Shown in pieces: positions 1 to 13,412 of a stretch of DNA of 64,000 bases. Under the pieces are notes generated by a model. That model saw nothing but the letters and a program-made list of their open reading frames with translations, did no database searches and had not been told where the DNA came from. The position numbers were made by a program, and so were the translations under genes. The DNA comes from Symbiodinium natans (Eukaryota; Sar; Dinophyceae; Suessiales; Symbiodiniaceae): the NCBI GenBank assembly GCA_905221605.1, contig CAJNDS010000312.1:103501-167500 (forward strand), read 5' to 3'. Every line of letters starts with the position of its first letter. Position 1 is the stretch's first letter.

Positions 1-492
1 TGTAAGGCCGACTCAGTATGACTTTTTCCAATGCTGTTCAACCACCTGCCGTGATGGGTTCAACCAGTAGTCCTTCAAGTCAGCTTGCCCTTCACTGAGT
101 TGTTCAAGGCTTGCGTCCACGCATGCTTCCACGAAAGTACTACGCAGAGATATCCGAAAACTCATTTAAAACAAACCCGTGAACAGCAATTGGTCCCTAA
201 AGAAAGTCTTTATTTCATGCTCCCAGAGAGCTTCCCTGATTCGGGGGCTGTTTTTTCAATAACCATCACATGCTATGCTCCCATGCCTGATCGACCAGTG
301 AAACTCCTTCCAATGCCCCAGGCCACTCCAAGAAGCACACGGACAGACTCTGACACCCCCCCATCTGGCCGGACGGCCAAGCGGTCTCTCGTCGTCCTCA
401 CTGGGAAGGATCTGACCGCTGAATATGAGCTGGAGGGAGAGGCCTCGGTCTCAACGAGACTTCCGAATGAGATCCCAAAAAACTCAATCAGT

Positions 493-518
493 GAGAGAGA
501 TAGAGAGAGAGAGAGAGG
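493..518 (+). repeat. (GA)n microsatellite
   Basis: Nearly pure GA dinucleotides with one GATA interruption. Confidence 0.85.
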
Positions 519-668
519 GAGGTGTGGCATGCTGACATGGTGCTGCCGTGCTCTGTCTTTTCCTTCGCAACCTGTCACAGCGTGGGACGGTCACGCATGG
601 AGCATGTGGGCCATGTACAAGCAGTGTACAAGCACCAGACTTTGCCTCGGCAGGCTCTCGGCAGGGCT

Positions 669-745
669 TAGGCTCTTGAGGCTCTCGAGGCTCTCGAGGC
701 TCTCGAGGCTTTGGAGGCTTTGGAGGCTCTCGAAGCTCACGAAGT
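669..745 (+). repeat. 9-bp minisatellite (GGCTCTCGA)n
   Basis: About eight units of a 9-base repeat, mostly GGCTCTCGA with GGCTTTGGA variants and a degenerate end. It lengthens a plus-strand ORF (85-1098) that otherwise has no protein-like features. Confidence 0.85.
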
Positions 746-985
746 CGAACGGCAATGAGCTCTCGGAGCTGGCACCTCGAGACGCTGCAATGCCATCACG
801 CCAGAAGAGTCTAGGTGTGAAGTTGAGCAAAGGATCATCACAAGTACTAATACCTTATAGAGGATGGCAAAGACCAAAAGACACCGTCCAGTACTCCAGT
901 ATACTCCAGTTATATTGGTGCATAGTCGGCATTGAGCTCGTCCCTAGAGACATACGAGCATGGTCCCACACAAAGCAAATCGACA

Positions 986-1141
986 TCATAGCACCCAGCT
1001 TAAGCCACGAAGCAGTTTTGTCGTTTCCGCGACACCAATCTTCAATTCCTGCTTTGTCACTTTGGCAGGAAGTACTGGCTGCCTCTCGCGGACGTTGATT
1101 CGCAGGAACATCGCGAAGGCCAACAGCCCTATAAGCTTGAG
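986..1141 (-). CDS. Possible exon with a membrane segment
   Basis: After ATAAGGCAG (AG at 1142-1143) the frame reads LKLIGLLAFAMFLRINVRER, a hydrophobic helix followed by basic residues, and stays open for 52 codons. An AAA|GTGACA donor occurs midway. Another minus-strand frame across the same bases is open for 110 codons, so the frame is uncertain. Confidence 0.28.
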   Translation of the reverse strand, partial: LKLIGLLAFAMFLRINVRERQPVLPAKVTKQELKIGVAETTKLLRGLSWVL

Positions 1142-4046
1142 CTGCCTTATGCCGGGCAAGCCTACAAGCCAAGGTACTGGCTGCCAAACTTGGATGTGAA
1201 AACTACGTGGCTCTAGTTTGTAGAAAGGCCCGACTCTGCACCCAGCCATTGCCTGAGCAAATAGATGCGGAGCAAAGCCGAAGGCAAGGCCACAATGAAA
1301 GCCACTGATCTCACTGCAAAGACTCAGAAAAGCTATGCCAAGCTGTGCAATACACCACCGTGGACCCCACCCCGCGGAGCCTCTCGGATACTCATTTTTA
1401 AGGGTGCAAAGTTCTCAAGTTCCTTTCAAGCTCAGGGCTCACCAGGCACAAGCACCGCAGAGGCAGGCGATCCGAACCTGAAGCGCTCAACAGATTCTAC
1501 CGGCCTTCGCGTAAGACCACTTAGAACATCTTGACATAAGACTTGAAACCCCTGCCTGCGGTGCAGTCAATAAAGCATGGCCAACGCCTACATAGAGTCT
1601 ATATAGAAACAACTGCGACTTTCCTTGTGCTGGCCCCCATGTTGCTTAAATGCTGCTTGCCTTCGCGGTGTTTATGCTGCACCGTGTTGTTGGTTATGCC
1701 CTTCCCACCCCCGTTGCTGAGGGCTTGCTTTATGCAAAAGGTGTTTCTGCGCGAGCGAGTTCTGAGTCTGGGGCCTGCTTGAGCCCCATCACACCCAGAA
1801 AGTAGTATACGGCTTCAGAGCTAAGAACTGGGGGCCTAGGGCTTCCCCCCCGTCATACGAGATAACATGTTATACCTTGAAAGTTTAATAGTCAGGGTGG
1901 GCCGGCTAGGCTTGTGATTGAGCGCGCGCACGCGCGATCGCGCGCGCGGGTGTGTGTGCCATGTTTCGTATTCTCACCTTCGAACCCAACAAAGCACTTG
2001 GAAAGGTGGTTGCAAAAAAAAGGGGGCCGCCCCCAACCCCCCTCCAACGATGTAAGAAAGGCCGGGCACATTTGCATCAGGCATCAGCAAGCCATGTCTT
2101 TTTTAGTTTGGACACAAAATTCTCTCATTTTGGAATATGCTTTGCTCGTTTGATTGCATCCCACCTGATGATGTTGTATACGCAGTGGCGCTGAAGATGT
2201 CACTTGGCTCGTGAAGTATCCCCAAGAAACAACGTTGAATTGAACCACCACATGGAACCTGAGAACCCCATACAACCCCCTGCAATTTAGTATCTTCAAA
2301 CAAGCACCATCAAATCCACACGCAGCCCTCACAGAACAGCAACATAATCAACATGATCCACATGTTGTCTTTTTTCCTGACGTACATCATAGTTTTCAAC
2401 TCCCCGTGTGCCTGCACAAACTCCCCCACAAATCAACTTAGAATCCCTACTGTGCTTCCTTTTGAAGGCTCTTGGAAGCTGCACTTCCAGCTGTGTCTCT
2501 GGCAGCACTCCGACAACGAGACCAGGCTGGATGCCGCAGGTCTTCCTGGAATTGTAGAAGCTTAGATCAGGACAGCAGTATACAGCAGTATACAGCAGTG
2601 CAAAGCCTGTTAAAGCAGACGGGAGCGCATCATAGCTCTTGGCTGCTCTTAGCGACTCTATATATTTTATATGCGACTCTTGATGATTCTTCTACACCGG
2701 AAGAGCTGGTGGCGTGGTCAAGACTGGCCATGGGTTGGATACCCCGAATCCGAACAATCCTATCCCAAGTGTCGTTTGGCTGACACTATGTGCGCACATT
2801 GCCCTCAAATCATTCCACGCTGCTCTGCCATGTTTTCGTTTGTCCGGCTCGGACTGCTTTGGAAGCACTATCACGCTGGCTCTGGGCCTCAAGGCCTGCA
2901 TTTTAGGGTTTCAGGGTCTCAAGGTTTCAGGGCCCTCAAGGCCTGGGCTTTAAGGTTTCAGGGCCTCAAGGCCTGGGGTTTAGGCCTGGTGTTTAGGGTT
3001 TCAGGGCCGAGTAGGCCTGCCATGCGGCGAGGGCGCGAACAACATCTGGGCGAAGAGCGGCTACCTCAGGTCGCATGCTGTAAGGCTGGAAGAAAAAGAC
3101 AGCTGGATACCCCGAGGAGGGCCCAGAGGATCAGCGCATGTTCCGAACACCAGAACAATCATGTGACATCTATGCCCGTACTCCTTCATTTGGGTCAAAA
3201 GCATCCTGAGCAGCTATTGCATACACTCGTCACCCGAGTTGGGCGCCAGGAGCTGCGAGCTCAGGTAGGACAAAGCAGCATAGACCGCCTTGCTTCAGGC
3301 CGAAAGGATCTGTAGGGCAGCCCTTCTTGCCTGGAGCATTTCCACAATCTACAAGTTCTCATGACTCACGAGGTGCTAGTATCAGTCTGGCTGATGAGGT
3401 GGGACATGCGGTCATGCAAGACCAGATGAACCCATGTACAACAGAACACGAAAAGAGGTGCCTTCGGCTCAAGCCTAGGTCAAGCTTGGGGAAACTTCAG
3501 AACACGGCATCACGGGAAGGTGGACTCCGGTGCATCCGAATCCATGGTCAATTTCTCCAAATACTCCAATTCCTCCAAGAGTCTAGTCGATATGTCTCAG
3601 ACAGGAGGGCCAGCACTGCAGCAATGGCAAGTCCTCGATGCAAACTTTGGGGCGGCTTCTCTAATGGCCCACAGTCAAAGGACTTGAGAGAATTACACTT
3701 CGTGCGTTCAGGCCTGCAGATGAATGAGAAACCCCTTCAAATACATTGAATGCAGCATCCTCACAACGTGTCCGCATGCTCTCCGATGAATCTCCAAGCT
3801 CTCCTCCTCTGCGACCAGTTGCGCGCTCACCTGACTTCTACACTTCTGAAGTGTGCGGTCTATGAGTCTATATGAGCTTATGCCATCCCAGCCTCTGCCC
3901 AGGGGCCCGCGATCGGACACCTGACAAGGCCCGAAGGGCAACAAGAGCTTGGAATTCAAGAGCGAATGAACTTCCCTTCTAGTCCGTTGCTGACACCATA
4001 CCAAATTTGACTCAGTTCGAGCTTCACATTGTGCTATATCGCCACC

Positions 4047-4081
4047 GCTCGCTCTCTCTCTCTCTCTCCACACACCGCTCG

Positions 4082-4131
<50 letters not shown>

Positions 4132-4352
4132 CTCGCTCTCGCTCTCGCTCTCCGAGCGTAACCTCCCGAAGAGGGTCGCACCGAAGTGCGATCATGCCCC
4201 ATGTCCTTGCTCTTATTTATCTCTTTCTTTCTGTTTTTTATTTATTTCGTTCAATCGTTCTTTCTTTATTTCTTTCGTTCCTTCGTTCTTTCGTTCGTTC
4301 TTTCTTTATTTCTTTCGTTCGTTCATTCATTCTTCTCTCTCTCTCTCTCTCT
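4047..4352 (+). repeat. (CT)n and TTTC-rich pyrimidine tract
   Basis: CT dinucleotide runs at 4048-4070 and 4081-4152, then TTTC/GTTC/TTTATTTC tetranucleotide-like repeats from about 4205 to 4345, with a further CT run. Spurious ORFs rich in Leu-Ser and Phe-Leu result. Confidence 0.9.
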
Positions 4353-4905
4353 GAGTAGTCGACTTACCTGGCTGAGGCACGGGTTCGATGGATTTCTCTG
4401 CTCCGCCCTCTGCGTGCTTGTCTGCGGCTGTGGCTTGCTCTGCGATCTCTGTGGTGTTGCTGACCCCCTCCCCCATCGACCCCGCCTCAGTTGGGAGAGC
4501 TGAGGCCTGAGGCTACTTATTGAGGGATTCACGATGTCTCGTTGTTTAAGTGTGCTGGCAATTGCATGGCAGCTGCATGATCAAGATGCCACGCCGACTG
4601 ACTGCTGGGATAACACAGCGCTCGTGGATTTCCGTAGACTGCTTGTCTGTATGCTTGAAGCTGGACCTATGCAATAGCAAGAGTGCACTCTGGGAAGTGT
4701 CCACCATGCCTTCGTGTAGCCATCGACGAACAGCACAATACCTGCCACGTTCCGCCATTCATGAAAGCAGGCACGCAACCCCCCCCCCCGCCCCCAGCAC
4801 AAGGCCGTATAATTTAGCTCGCGCTCATTGTCGCTCATAGTCTGGGGGGTCGACTCACAAGCACGCCCAGTCGACATGCTACTGTGCAGCAAGTTCATGT
4901 CGTCT

Positions 4906-4919
4906 TTTAGGGTTTAGGG
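4906..4919 (+). repeat. Interstitial telomere-like repeat
   Basis: Two perfect TTTAGGG units in tandem, the plant/dinoflagellate-type telomere unit. Confidence 0.6.
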
Positions 4920-7900
4920 TGGTTGCCGGGGTTCGGGCGATTACGGCCTTCGGTTTTAGGGTTCCTCGGGTTCTCCGAGTTCCCCCAAACATCAAACCCG
5001 AGGAATTCAAGACCCTTAAATCCCGTGAGGTTGCTCGGCGGTCGTTCGGCACGTAGTTAACTGCATGTGCCACTGCCTTCTACTTGTCGTTTACAGCCCT
5101 CTATATTCTGCTATTTGCCAACAGCAAATTCTGCTACTTGTTAAGGAGGGTATTTCTGTGGCTCATCAAGCTGTTAAGCACCGAGCGAGAAGCACAGCTC
5201 AACCTTTGCCACGCTGCGAGATAGGCAGCGGCCGTTATACTTGTTCCCCCAAGCTACGAAGACGAGGCTGTTGGTACGTCGTGGTCAGAAAAGTACGGCT
5301 GCAGCGATTTCGAGTTCGTGTGCACTCAGTGCTCGAACTCTAGAGCCGCGCATCTTACTCCGAATTTCTGGCTCCAGCTACGGCAGAGACCAGCAGAGTC
5401 CAACACTGCGCACGAAAGCTTCCACACACTCTGAGTTGCGTGCGAACATAAGCTTGGATTGGGGCAGATGCTTTACCAAGGGAAGCTGGCCGACATCCGA
5501 TCATGCTGGACTCCACAACCCATGTCGCAGAGCATCGCGTCTGCCTCTCCCCATCGTGGTTCCGAAGATCCCCATTGCTGCGCTCAGGTGCTTAGGATGG
5601 TGCTTAAGCATTGGAAGCATCAGATTCAGAATGCGGGACGTAGTGGGCCATCAGTTCGCTCTGTTTTTGTATGAATGCCTCCTGAATCATCAGCTCACCA
5701 CAACTCGCCAAGAATTCTTCTTTTCAAACAACCCTGCCCCCGCTACCTTAGGCCTTCCGGTGTCTTTGGGACTTGACGGGACCATGCGGAGCAGCAGGCA
5801 GGTACCCGTGATGGTTCGGAAACACGAGCGAACCCGACATGCTGGCATGCTGCCATTTAATATGAAAATTCTTCGCATCGCGAAGCATGCACCCCTTCGT
5901 CATCAGGACTTCAGCACGGCTTGGTCGCACAGCTTCGCCTGAACGAGACACGGCTGCACGAAAATGATGGAAATATATAAAACGTTCACATCCTTCATGT
6001 TGCTCGCCAGGCACCTGGTTTATTGTCCACAACTCTGGCAAAAGAACCGTCTCCATTGCAGTCGTACGGTCATGCAGTACGGCAGCTTCACAATGGTACA
6101 ATGTCATTGTTCTCGCACCATGGCGAACGGAACTTGCACTACCCTTCCCTAGAATCCGCAAAGCGCCACACAACTGAGAGCTCCCATGCGCAACACTCAC
6201 CTCACCTGGACGACTGTGCCGTTCGACCGCAAGCCAAGGCGATCGAGTCGATCAGCTCCCAGCAGCCTGTTTTGCTCTCAATGTAGTCTGGAGTAGAATC
6301 CTGCACACCGTCGCTCTGACAGCCTGGATGACAAGCTACCGTAGGTTGTGCTGAAGCTTAATCCTCGGAAGCTTGCTCAGAAAGGCAGATTCCGGAAAAG
6401 CTAAGCTTAAACCCACACCTGTCATGTTAACATTTCCCTTGCACATGGAAGACGACCTGTCGAACACGGACGAGTGAGAAGTGCCAACCCGACCGAATCA
6501 TAAATCCATGTAATATGCATTATGAATCCGTCAAACTACTCAAATGCTACTCCCACAAGAAGTGAGCTGCACCTTAACGTGCCTGCGAAGAGCGGCACAA
6601 CTGCCTCCAACAAGCCGACATGCCCAGAGTATGAGGACCGCAACTTTCACTTGCAGGTCGCGCATGTTTCCACACATCTTCGCAGGCTGTGCGCACAAGA
6701 TGAACAGGGAACGACAGCCAAAACCCAACAATTGAGATTTAAGTGCTGCTGGCAGCAACTGCCTGCTACTGTAGCTCAAGAGAAAGGCAACAAAAACAAA
6801 TCGGTGCTTTGCGAAATGCACTGATGAACCCTAAAGTTGCGCTCGGCTTCGTTTATGCACCTGCTGAGATCACCAGTTTCCCAGAACTATTCTGCGAACT
6901 CAGTTTGCTGGGGTTCCCCACTATAATCACAAGTTCTGTTTGGGGATGCTTTTCTTGGGATTAGGGCAGCAGAGTCTGAGGCTCCGATTTTCCTTTGCTG
7001 ATTCGAAAAACTCAGGTACAGCGGTGGGGCGGGTCTCCCCTACTAAACCGGGTGCAACATTAACCCTACAACATGTGGATGAGCTGTTTGCACCTTCAAG
7101 CCGGCCTTGCTCGATTCTGCATTTTGCAGCAAAGCTCCGCAGTCGTGCTGTGCCAGGGCCTCGCTGGCGAGTTTCAGTGGCCTGGGCTCTCAGATCAGAT
7201 TCCAAGATTCCCTCACAGAGAGCACCAAAAAAGATCAAACAAGACACCCTCAGGCCCTCAGGATCACATGCAGTGCGAGGAGCATGGAGCTGGAGACCAT
7301 GACTTTAACTCTTTTCTTCCCAACCTGCCAGCACATAAGCTGCGCTTTGCATTGGCCATGGGCTTCTCCGTCGACGAACAGAAGGTATCCGGGCAGCTTG
7401 CTTTTAACTGACTCTCATCAACCATCATTAACCAGAATTCAGAAGCGTTCCTAGACTGATCTTCCATGTAACACTTGCGCGCAGGCACTGACCCCATCCG
7501 CGAACTCACTACAAAGTCATACTAAGTCACTAAGTCACCAGGTAACTACTACCCTCTTCTGCTGGCAGTCGGCCCTGCACCTGGACCCTCAGAGCTTTGC
7601 GCCCGAGGCCTCCGCGGGTGGCCACCTGCAGCTTGAGAGCATTGACTTAGAGCTGTTTACTGCTTGCCTTTCAGCTTGAGGCCTAGTGTGGAGTGCAATT
7701 GTGCTGCGGGATGTTCGTGGGTGTAGGTTGTGGGCAACATTGCCGTGAATGAGAACTACTTTGCATAAATTCTCATGCACTGCATCTCACTTCTGCGCAC
7801 TGGCGTACGGAAATGAAGTTGGGCATCCATTGTTCGGCAGTCGCTGGCGAAAGGGACTGTCGACCCCGAACAGAAAAGAGCTGATTCCAAAGATGGCTGC

Positions 7901-9846
7901 ATGGTAAGTATACCATCGCACAGATGCAGGCTCGAACCAAACTTACTCCAAGGGTTCGCACGAACGGGAATCTAAGGATGAAATGCCAGAGTGAGGAAAC
8001 AAACTGCCAAATGTCCCAGCAACAGACTGTGCCCAACCCTAATCAAACAATGTCTCTGAGGAAAAATGCAGAACGCACTACGAAATGCAGCTCACATCCT
8101 AGATATTGACCGTTGGGTTCTCAAACGAGCGAGGGAATGTTTCGCAAGCACATTCGGAAGTTTCCCAGAAGCCAGGGGGCTGATTCAAATTGACGTTTTT
8201 CCTCCAAGTCCCTTATGACAGCCATCCTGCCAAAATCTTCAGGTGAGGAGGTAGTTTCGACGCCACCCTGGAAATGGATTTAAAGGAGAAGAATCACGTA
8301 CAATTGAAAAGGCCGACAGTGAAGAGGACCTCATGCCTCAGATGCCCTCAGGCAGTCTTGGGCAGCTGCTTTGTTTTCGAAGCGCTGAAAGGCGTAGCGT
8401 GCCGCTTGGATGCTCATACCCGGGCAAGATAGCGGCCTCTGCGGGGACAGCGAGGAGCATCGTTTTGCAAGTCCCCAACCACATTGGGACGTCGCCTTCT
8501 GACCGCCAAAGCCCCCGCACCGTGGCCACACACCTGGCGAGAGACGGAGGCAAACGCGTGCATCATGCGACGGATGCAATGACCAGCCCCCTCCCGCCCC
8601 CCGTCCCCCCCCCCCTTTCACTTTGAACGTTGGACGTTCCCGCGAAGCAGACACTACTCGGCTGACATGGCCTGTGCTGGCAGCGGAAAGGCCAAAGAAC
8701 GGAGGTAATCCTCGTCCTGCAAAGCAAGCATGATCCTTGCAACGGCAAGATTGAAGCTGCAATGTCCTTCTGAGTCAATGATGTCGACTTCTGCGGATTG
8801 GAATAGCAGAAAAACACCTGCAGCCATGATGTGTAGCCAACACTCAGTTACACAATGTTACACAGCCGACTTAAGAGGCAAACCCCCAAAGCATCCTGTG
8901 CTCTCCCTTTGCATCCCTTTGCCATCCATGCCGGAGCTCGAGAACCGCAGTCAGAATTCGGCTTCGACAAAGAAATTCTTTTTTGACAGAACTGTGTTGG
9001 ATGGAAGATACCGCTGTCTGAAAGCGAAATTGCCCTCAGGTCTTGGCCTCACTAGTTAGCATTCTGAGCTTTGGCGATGCTTAGTGCTTCGTCTTCGCTC
9101 CTGCGAGACCGCCTTCCAGAAATATTTGCCGAGGCTCCAGGCTTTTGCCATCAGGAGGGAGCAATATTCTAGCCTGCCCCACCCTCCCAAAGACCCAGCC
9201 TCACTCGGTTTGTTTCGGCGGTGGTCTGCCCAGAGGCTGTTGTGTTTGTTCTCCCAGACATTGCTAGTCTCTCCCATTAAGGGCTTGTGCGGCAATAAAA
9301 TAAATGGGCACATGGGTCCTGATGTGCCACAGAACTCACCTGGGATGCAAGCCAGAGTGTACCGCCGCCCACGGAAAGGGGTCACCTTAGCGTACGCCAC
9401 CGGTGATCCTACCATCGGCCCCAACATCATTGAAAGCTTGATCACCGTGTACACTGCATCACTACGCTCGGGCGTGCACGCAGTGTGGCTTCCGCCCATC
9501 AAACTGAAACCACTTTCTCCTGGTCAGCTGAGCGCTCTGTATCCGAAATGAAGCCTTGCCAACCCCGCTGTCGTCCCAGGCGGCGCCTCACATCTTTCGC
9601 TCGGCCCATTTTGTCATCTGTGTCCAGCCATAGCCATCCACCAGTGTAGTCACCTGCGAGAGAAGCTGTTGACAAGGCACATAAATCTCGAAAGCATGCA
9701 CACCACACTAGCCGCAACAAAGTGGCTTAATTTTGCTCCCTCTGCAAGTCTGTGGTAGACTCATACCGTGAGTACTCCCATGTCTGTGCTGTCTCTGGGT
9801 CCATGGTGGCGGTCTGTCCGGCCCAGGGAATATATAGCAGACCCAC

Positions 9847-9866
9847 CCCCCCCCCCCCCCGGGGGG
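9847..9866 (+). repeat. Poly-C/poly-G junction
   Basis: A run of C followed directly by six G, a short palindromic homopolymer junction with no gene attached. Confidence 0.8.
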
Positions 9867-10489
9867 CTGGCCGTTCGGCCCGGGGGCAGGTCCATGTGTG
9901 GAACCATAAGGCCTCGTTGAATCCAGGGGATGTCCTGGATCTGTAATCTAAGCGGTCCACGGTGGTAGTAGAACCCCCCTCCCCCCCGTCCATGCATTTC
10001 TAGAACTGGGGTAGCTGACCCCCTAATGGCTTTGCACCCTGTCTATGGAAATCCCATGTTCAGATATATTGGAGTCTTGTGATGGAAGTGAGCTCTTCAA
10101 CTCTTGAACCCTGCCTGCATCTCCCGCCAAGCCTCCGTCCCCATGAAAGTCCGGCGACATCAATCAAAACATGCCACGAACTCCACGAGATAGTGGCCGA
10201 CAGTAGCGAAGATGTGGTGAATGAATAACTCGAACCTAGGCACTTTATACCGAGCCCCCGCGATACATGATTTTTCCTGGGCCTCGCTGAATGGCCCCTA
10301 AAGTACAACATAGTACAACCCCCCCCCCCCCCCTCCCCCTCGGCCATACACTCCTCAGGCGTGGGGATGGTCTTTCGCAATGCACTTCAAGGAGTTTAGG
10401 GCTCAAGGATTTGCGCACAAAAACACACACACACACACAAAACACCTACCATCTTAGCTCTCGGCCAGTCACCCCCGTTTGCAGCTGCA

Positions 10490-10837
10490 CTATGCCCCAA
10501 CACCCATGTCCTGCCTAGGCCGAGAATCCAGGAAGGGCCGAGGTTGTTCTTGTCCACGTGCATTGCTGCCTGGTAATCCTGACTTTTCTGGCTCTGTGCT
10601 GCTCCGAGAGCTATCAAGCCCCAAGCTGTCCTTGTTGACCTGAATGGATGTGAACTGATAGTCTGGAATCTCCTGCTGTCGCCGTGAACTCGAATCAAGA
10701 CATGTCAACGACATCACGTCTGAAATTGGTCTAGAGAACAGAAGCTCAACAGTGCTGCAGCGCAATAACTTGGCCTTCCGAGCAAAGTTGCACAGCAGCT
10801 TTGCAAGGCCCGGCCTCCCAGAGACTACGGATGACTC
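10490..10837 (-). CDS. Possible exon, unknown protein
   Basis: An open frame of about 115 codons to a TAG. It has a helical part (GLAKLLCNFARKAKLLR), a middle part SSRRQQEIPDYQFTSIQVNK, and a Ser/Gly/Pro-rich tail typical of disordered C-termini. No domain recognised. A GAG|TCA at the upstream end could be an acceptor, but no pyrimidine tract is present. Confidence 0.32.
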   Translation of the reverse strand, partial: ESSVVSGRPGLAKLLCNFARKAKLLRCSTVELLFSRPISDVMSLTCLDSSSRRQQEIPDYQFTSIQVNKDSLGLDSSRSSTEPEKSGLPGSNARGQEQPRPFLDSRPRQDMGVGA

Positions 10838-12355
10838 TCACAAATTTTGTTGTAGATTGCAAAAAGGCTCACAGCCAGAAATTTAGGGACTGCCAACTGC
10901 CGTGGACAGGTCTCCGGTAGGTCAGGGGAATACGTTCTTTGTATTTCTTGAGGCGTAAACGAAATGGCGCTGCGACCCTGACTCTATGCATCTGTGCCTG
11001 CGTCGTGTTGCTGCAGAAACCTGCCCACCCTGGAGAGCAGGACAGGGCTCAACAGGTCTGTCGGCGGCAGCTTCGACAATGAAGGACCCATGACATCATG
11101 TTTATGTCTATTCAAATCGCTACGCAGACTTAGACCGCTGCAAACAAGCCCTGGATGCTTTCAGATGCCTTCGGGCATTCTCTGGATTTCTCTGGCTCTC
11201 CGGCCTTGGTGTAGTGACTCGTCACACCAAGGCACATCCCGAGCATCTTTGTTTGATCTCCTTTCTCGCGCACCTCCGAACATTTGCTGCGCACTTATAT
11301 TCACCATCTCTCACTATACTGCTTGTTTAGAGAGCGCAAGCGCGTGTTGCGATGTGTTGCGTGTGACCAAGGGACATGGCTGGGTATTGAGACTGCAATT
11401 CCGTTCGGTGTTGGTGGCATCTCCACCTCCGAAATTTCCTGCGCCGGCATCCGCCAGTGACTCACAAGTTCGCTTGTCAATCTCTCACACGGTCAGCGGG
11501 CAGTCCAGCAATAGGCGCGTGCTGCAGCGAAAAATCCCGCTAAGTCGACCGCAAGCTTAAAAAGCATAATCTTCCTTTCGCCTCAACCTCAAAAATCTCG
11601 CAAACTGCTTGGACACTGGGCATCGGGCATTCTTGCGGTGGCTTTCGGGGAAAACCTTCGCAGTTCTCAAACATTCGGGAAAGAGCTTCGCAAGATCATA
11701 GGATCGGCAAGTTTGCTTCCTGTTCAGCTTTGCTGCAAATTGCTGGGCAGAAAGCCGTCCCGGGGAACCGCAAGTCACCACACGGCGCCTACACGGCACC
11801 TTGAACACACCCTGCTAGTTCTGGGACTGCATTTGCGAAGAGACAGGGATTGCTACAAAGGGCTGTGACTCCCCCGAATGCGAGCCTCGTTCTCCAGAGC
11901 GTCAAAGATGGCCTTGAGACCTTTGCAAACATCAATGCCCATGCCCAGCGCTTGCATCAAATGTCTCCAGTTCGGCTATGCTATGCTATGCTCAACAACA
12001 GCCGTAGAAGTGGCCGGGGGCATTCACAAATGTCATGTTCTGCTCACATTAAGCTTTTCCCCTCACACGCTGCAGTCGAAATCACAGGCCTCAATCGACC
12101 TAAGATCTCTGACATGGCCACTGAAGGGTGCTTCTTGGAACTGGAACCTCGGAGATGGCACTAATTCGACTTGATGAAGTACCCGCGCCTCCACTTGCCA
12201 CTGCACTTTCCACTGCAGGTGCTGCTTGCCGCCCCTCTGAGCACTGCTTTCACAGGCTTCCCGGTGCTGCAGCCCTTCCATCTTTGGTCGGATCACTGTC
12301 GGATCAACGAGCAACGATTTGTGGTCAAGACGCATTCAAGCGTTTCCGATGGGAC

Positions 12356-13412
12356 CTGCTTGGCGTTGGCACCACAGTTGCGCAGGAGAGCGTCGAAAGC
12401 CTTGGTTTTGACATCGGCATTCAGCGGGGGCATCGAAAATCGACGTGCCAGCGGGTCTTCCCGATCTTGCTGAGTGACGTGGTGGACTGGGATCATGACA
12501 TTGACATGCACGAAGCCAAGCTGGTCCGCCTCCATGAGGTTGCGGAGCTGCGCGGCCACGCCAGGACTTGCAACAGAAGAATGAGGGAGTGGGCAGCAGC
12601 GTCGGGAAGACGGTGCCATCCCAGCTGACGGTATCCATATCTTCTTTTTCCCCCCATCGGTGATTCTTGTGCATACGTGGCGCGACCATGCCTCAATCTG
12701 CTGGGGCATGTTTCACAACAGCCACGACACCCTGATTCTTCCACACAGGCAGACTTGACTACGGTACTTATTCCGTCAGCATTTCGCCCAGATGTCCGTC
12801 GTGTCCCGACGTCCCATCCGACTCCCCCCTGCAACGACACCCACTGTCACTACCACCATGAGCAGGTAGAGCTACTAATTTGTAGATTGCCGTGAATACG
12901 CATGGCTGCCTTCAGGAGTTTTCTAGAAGATCAGAATGGAGAGAGAATCTCCTGGTTCAGACGAAATCCAAGCGTACAGCAATAGCGACTCGAAAGGCGT
13001 AGACACATCAGAGTGGGCTGCTCCATGCTGCCCTCCAGAGCCATGAACTGGGCCCCTGCAGGGTCTGCTCGGCCTACCCGTCAGCTTCTGGCTCCCATGG
13101 CTGCTGGGGTACCAGTGGTGCACGACGGTGGAGGCTTGCGAGAGCTGCCGTTCCCATGGCTCCGGTGCTTAGGAAGCGTGTTTGGAATCAAAGGCAGCAC
13201 CTTTCGCATGGATGTCCTTGCCACGGGAGTGGCAGGCCTGTACCTGCCTGCCAGGAACATCCGGAAGCATCCGGCACGGATGCCAAGGAGCCATGGGCCC
13301 TTCTTTGCTTCGTCAAGGGTGGCAACCTCCTGGTGTGCGAGATTCACCGTGCATGTGGGGCATGGTTCAGGTGGAGATGGCTCCTGGTTCTCGCTGAAGA
13401 TCCGCACATGGC
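12356..13412 (-). CDS. Two-exon fragment of an unknown gene
   Basis: Exon 13244-13412 follows a TTTAG acceptor, reads HVRIFSENQEPSPPEPCPTC (one C-x-x-C pair) and ends at an AG|GTACAG donor in phase 2. Exon 12356-12566 has a strong pyrimidine tract before CAAG, starts with the single base needed to complete that codon, contains LRNLMEADQLGFVHVNVMIP and DVKTKAFDALLRNCGANAKQ, and ends CAG|GTCCCA in phase 0. The compatible phases suggest one gene, though other exons may lie between and on both sides. No family recognised. Long plus-strand ORFs over both exons look like antisense shadows. Confidence 0.45.

Larger units (their letters stand above)
1144..10489. other. Mostly non-coding interval, no gene recognised
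   Basis: Apart from the repeats listed separately, no protein family or splice-supported exon could be recognised. Degenerate TTTCAGGG/CTCAAGGCC repeats occur at about 2895-3005. ORFs at 5241-6200, 6927-7454, 8331-8762 and 9056-9551 are open on both strands or in several frames, so none can be assigned. Confidence 0.5.

Noticed and set aside
85-1098. 337-codon plus-strand ORF
   Set aside because: It runs through a GA microsatellite and a 9-bp minisatellite, has no domain-like segment, and conflicts with minus-strand coding-like frames.
4380-4400. Possible tRNA B box (GGTTCGATGG)
   Set aside because: No A box or cloverleaf at the right distance.
5241-5942. 233-codon plus-strand ORF
   Set aside because: Composition looks random, no domain, and a 150-codon minus-strand frame overlaps it; could not decide strand, so not annotated.
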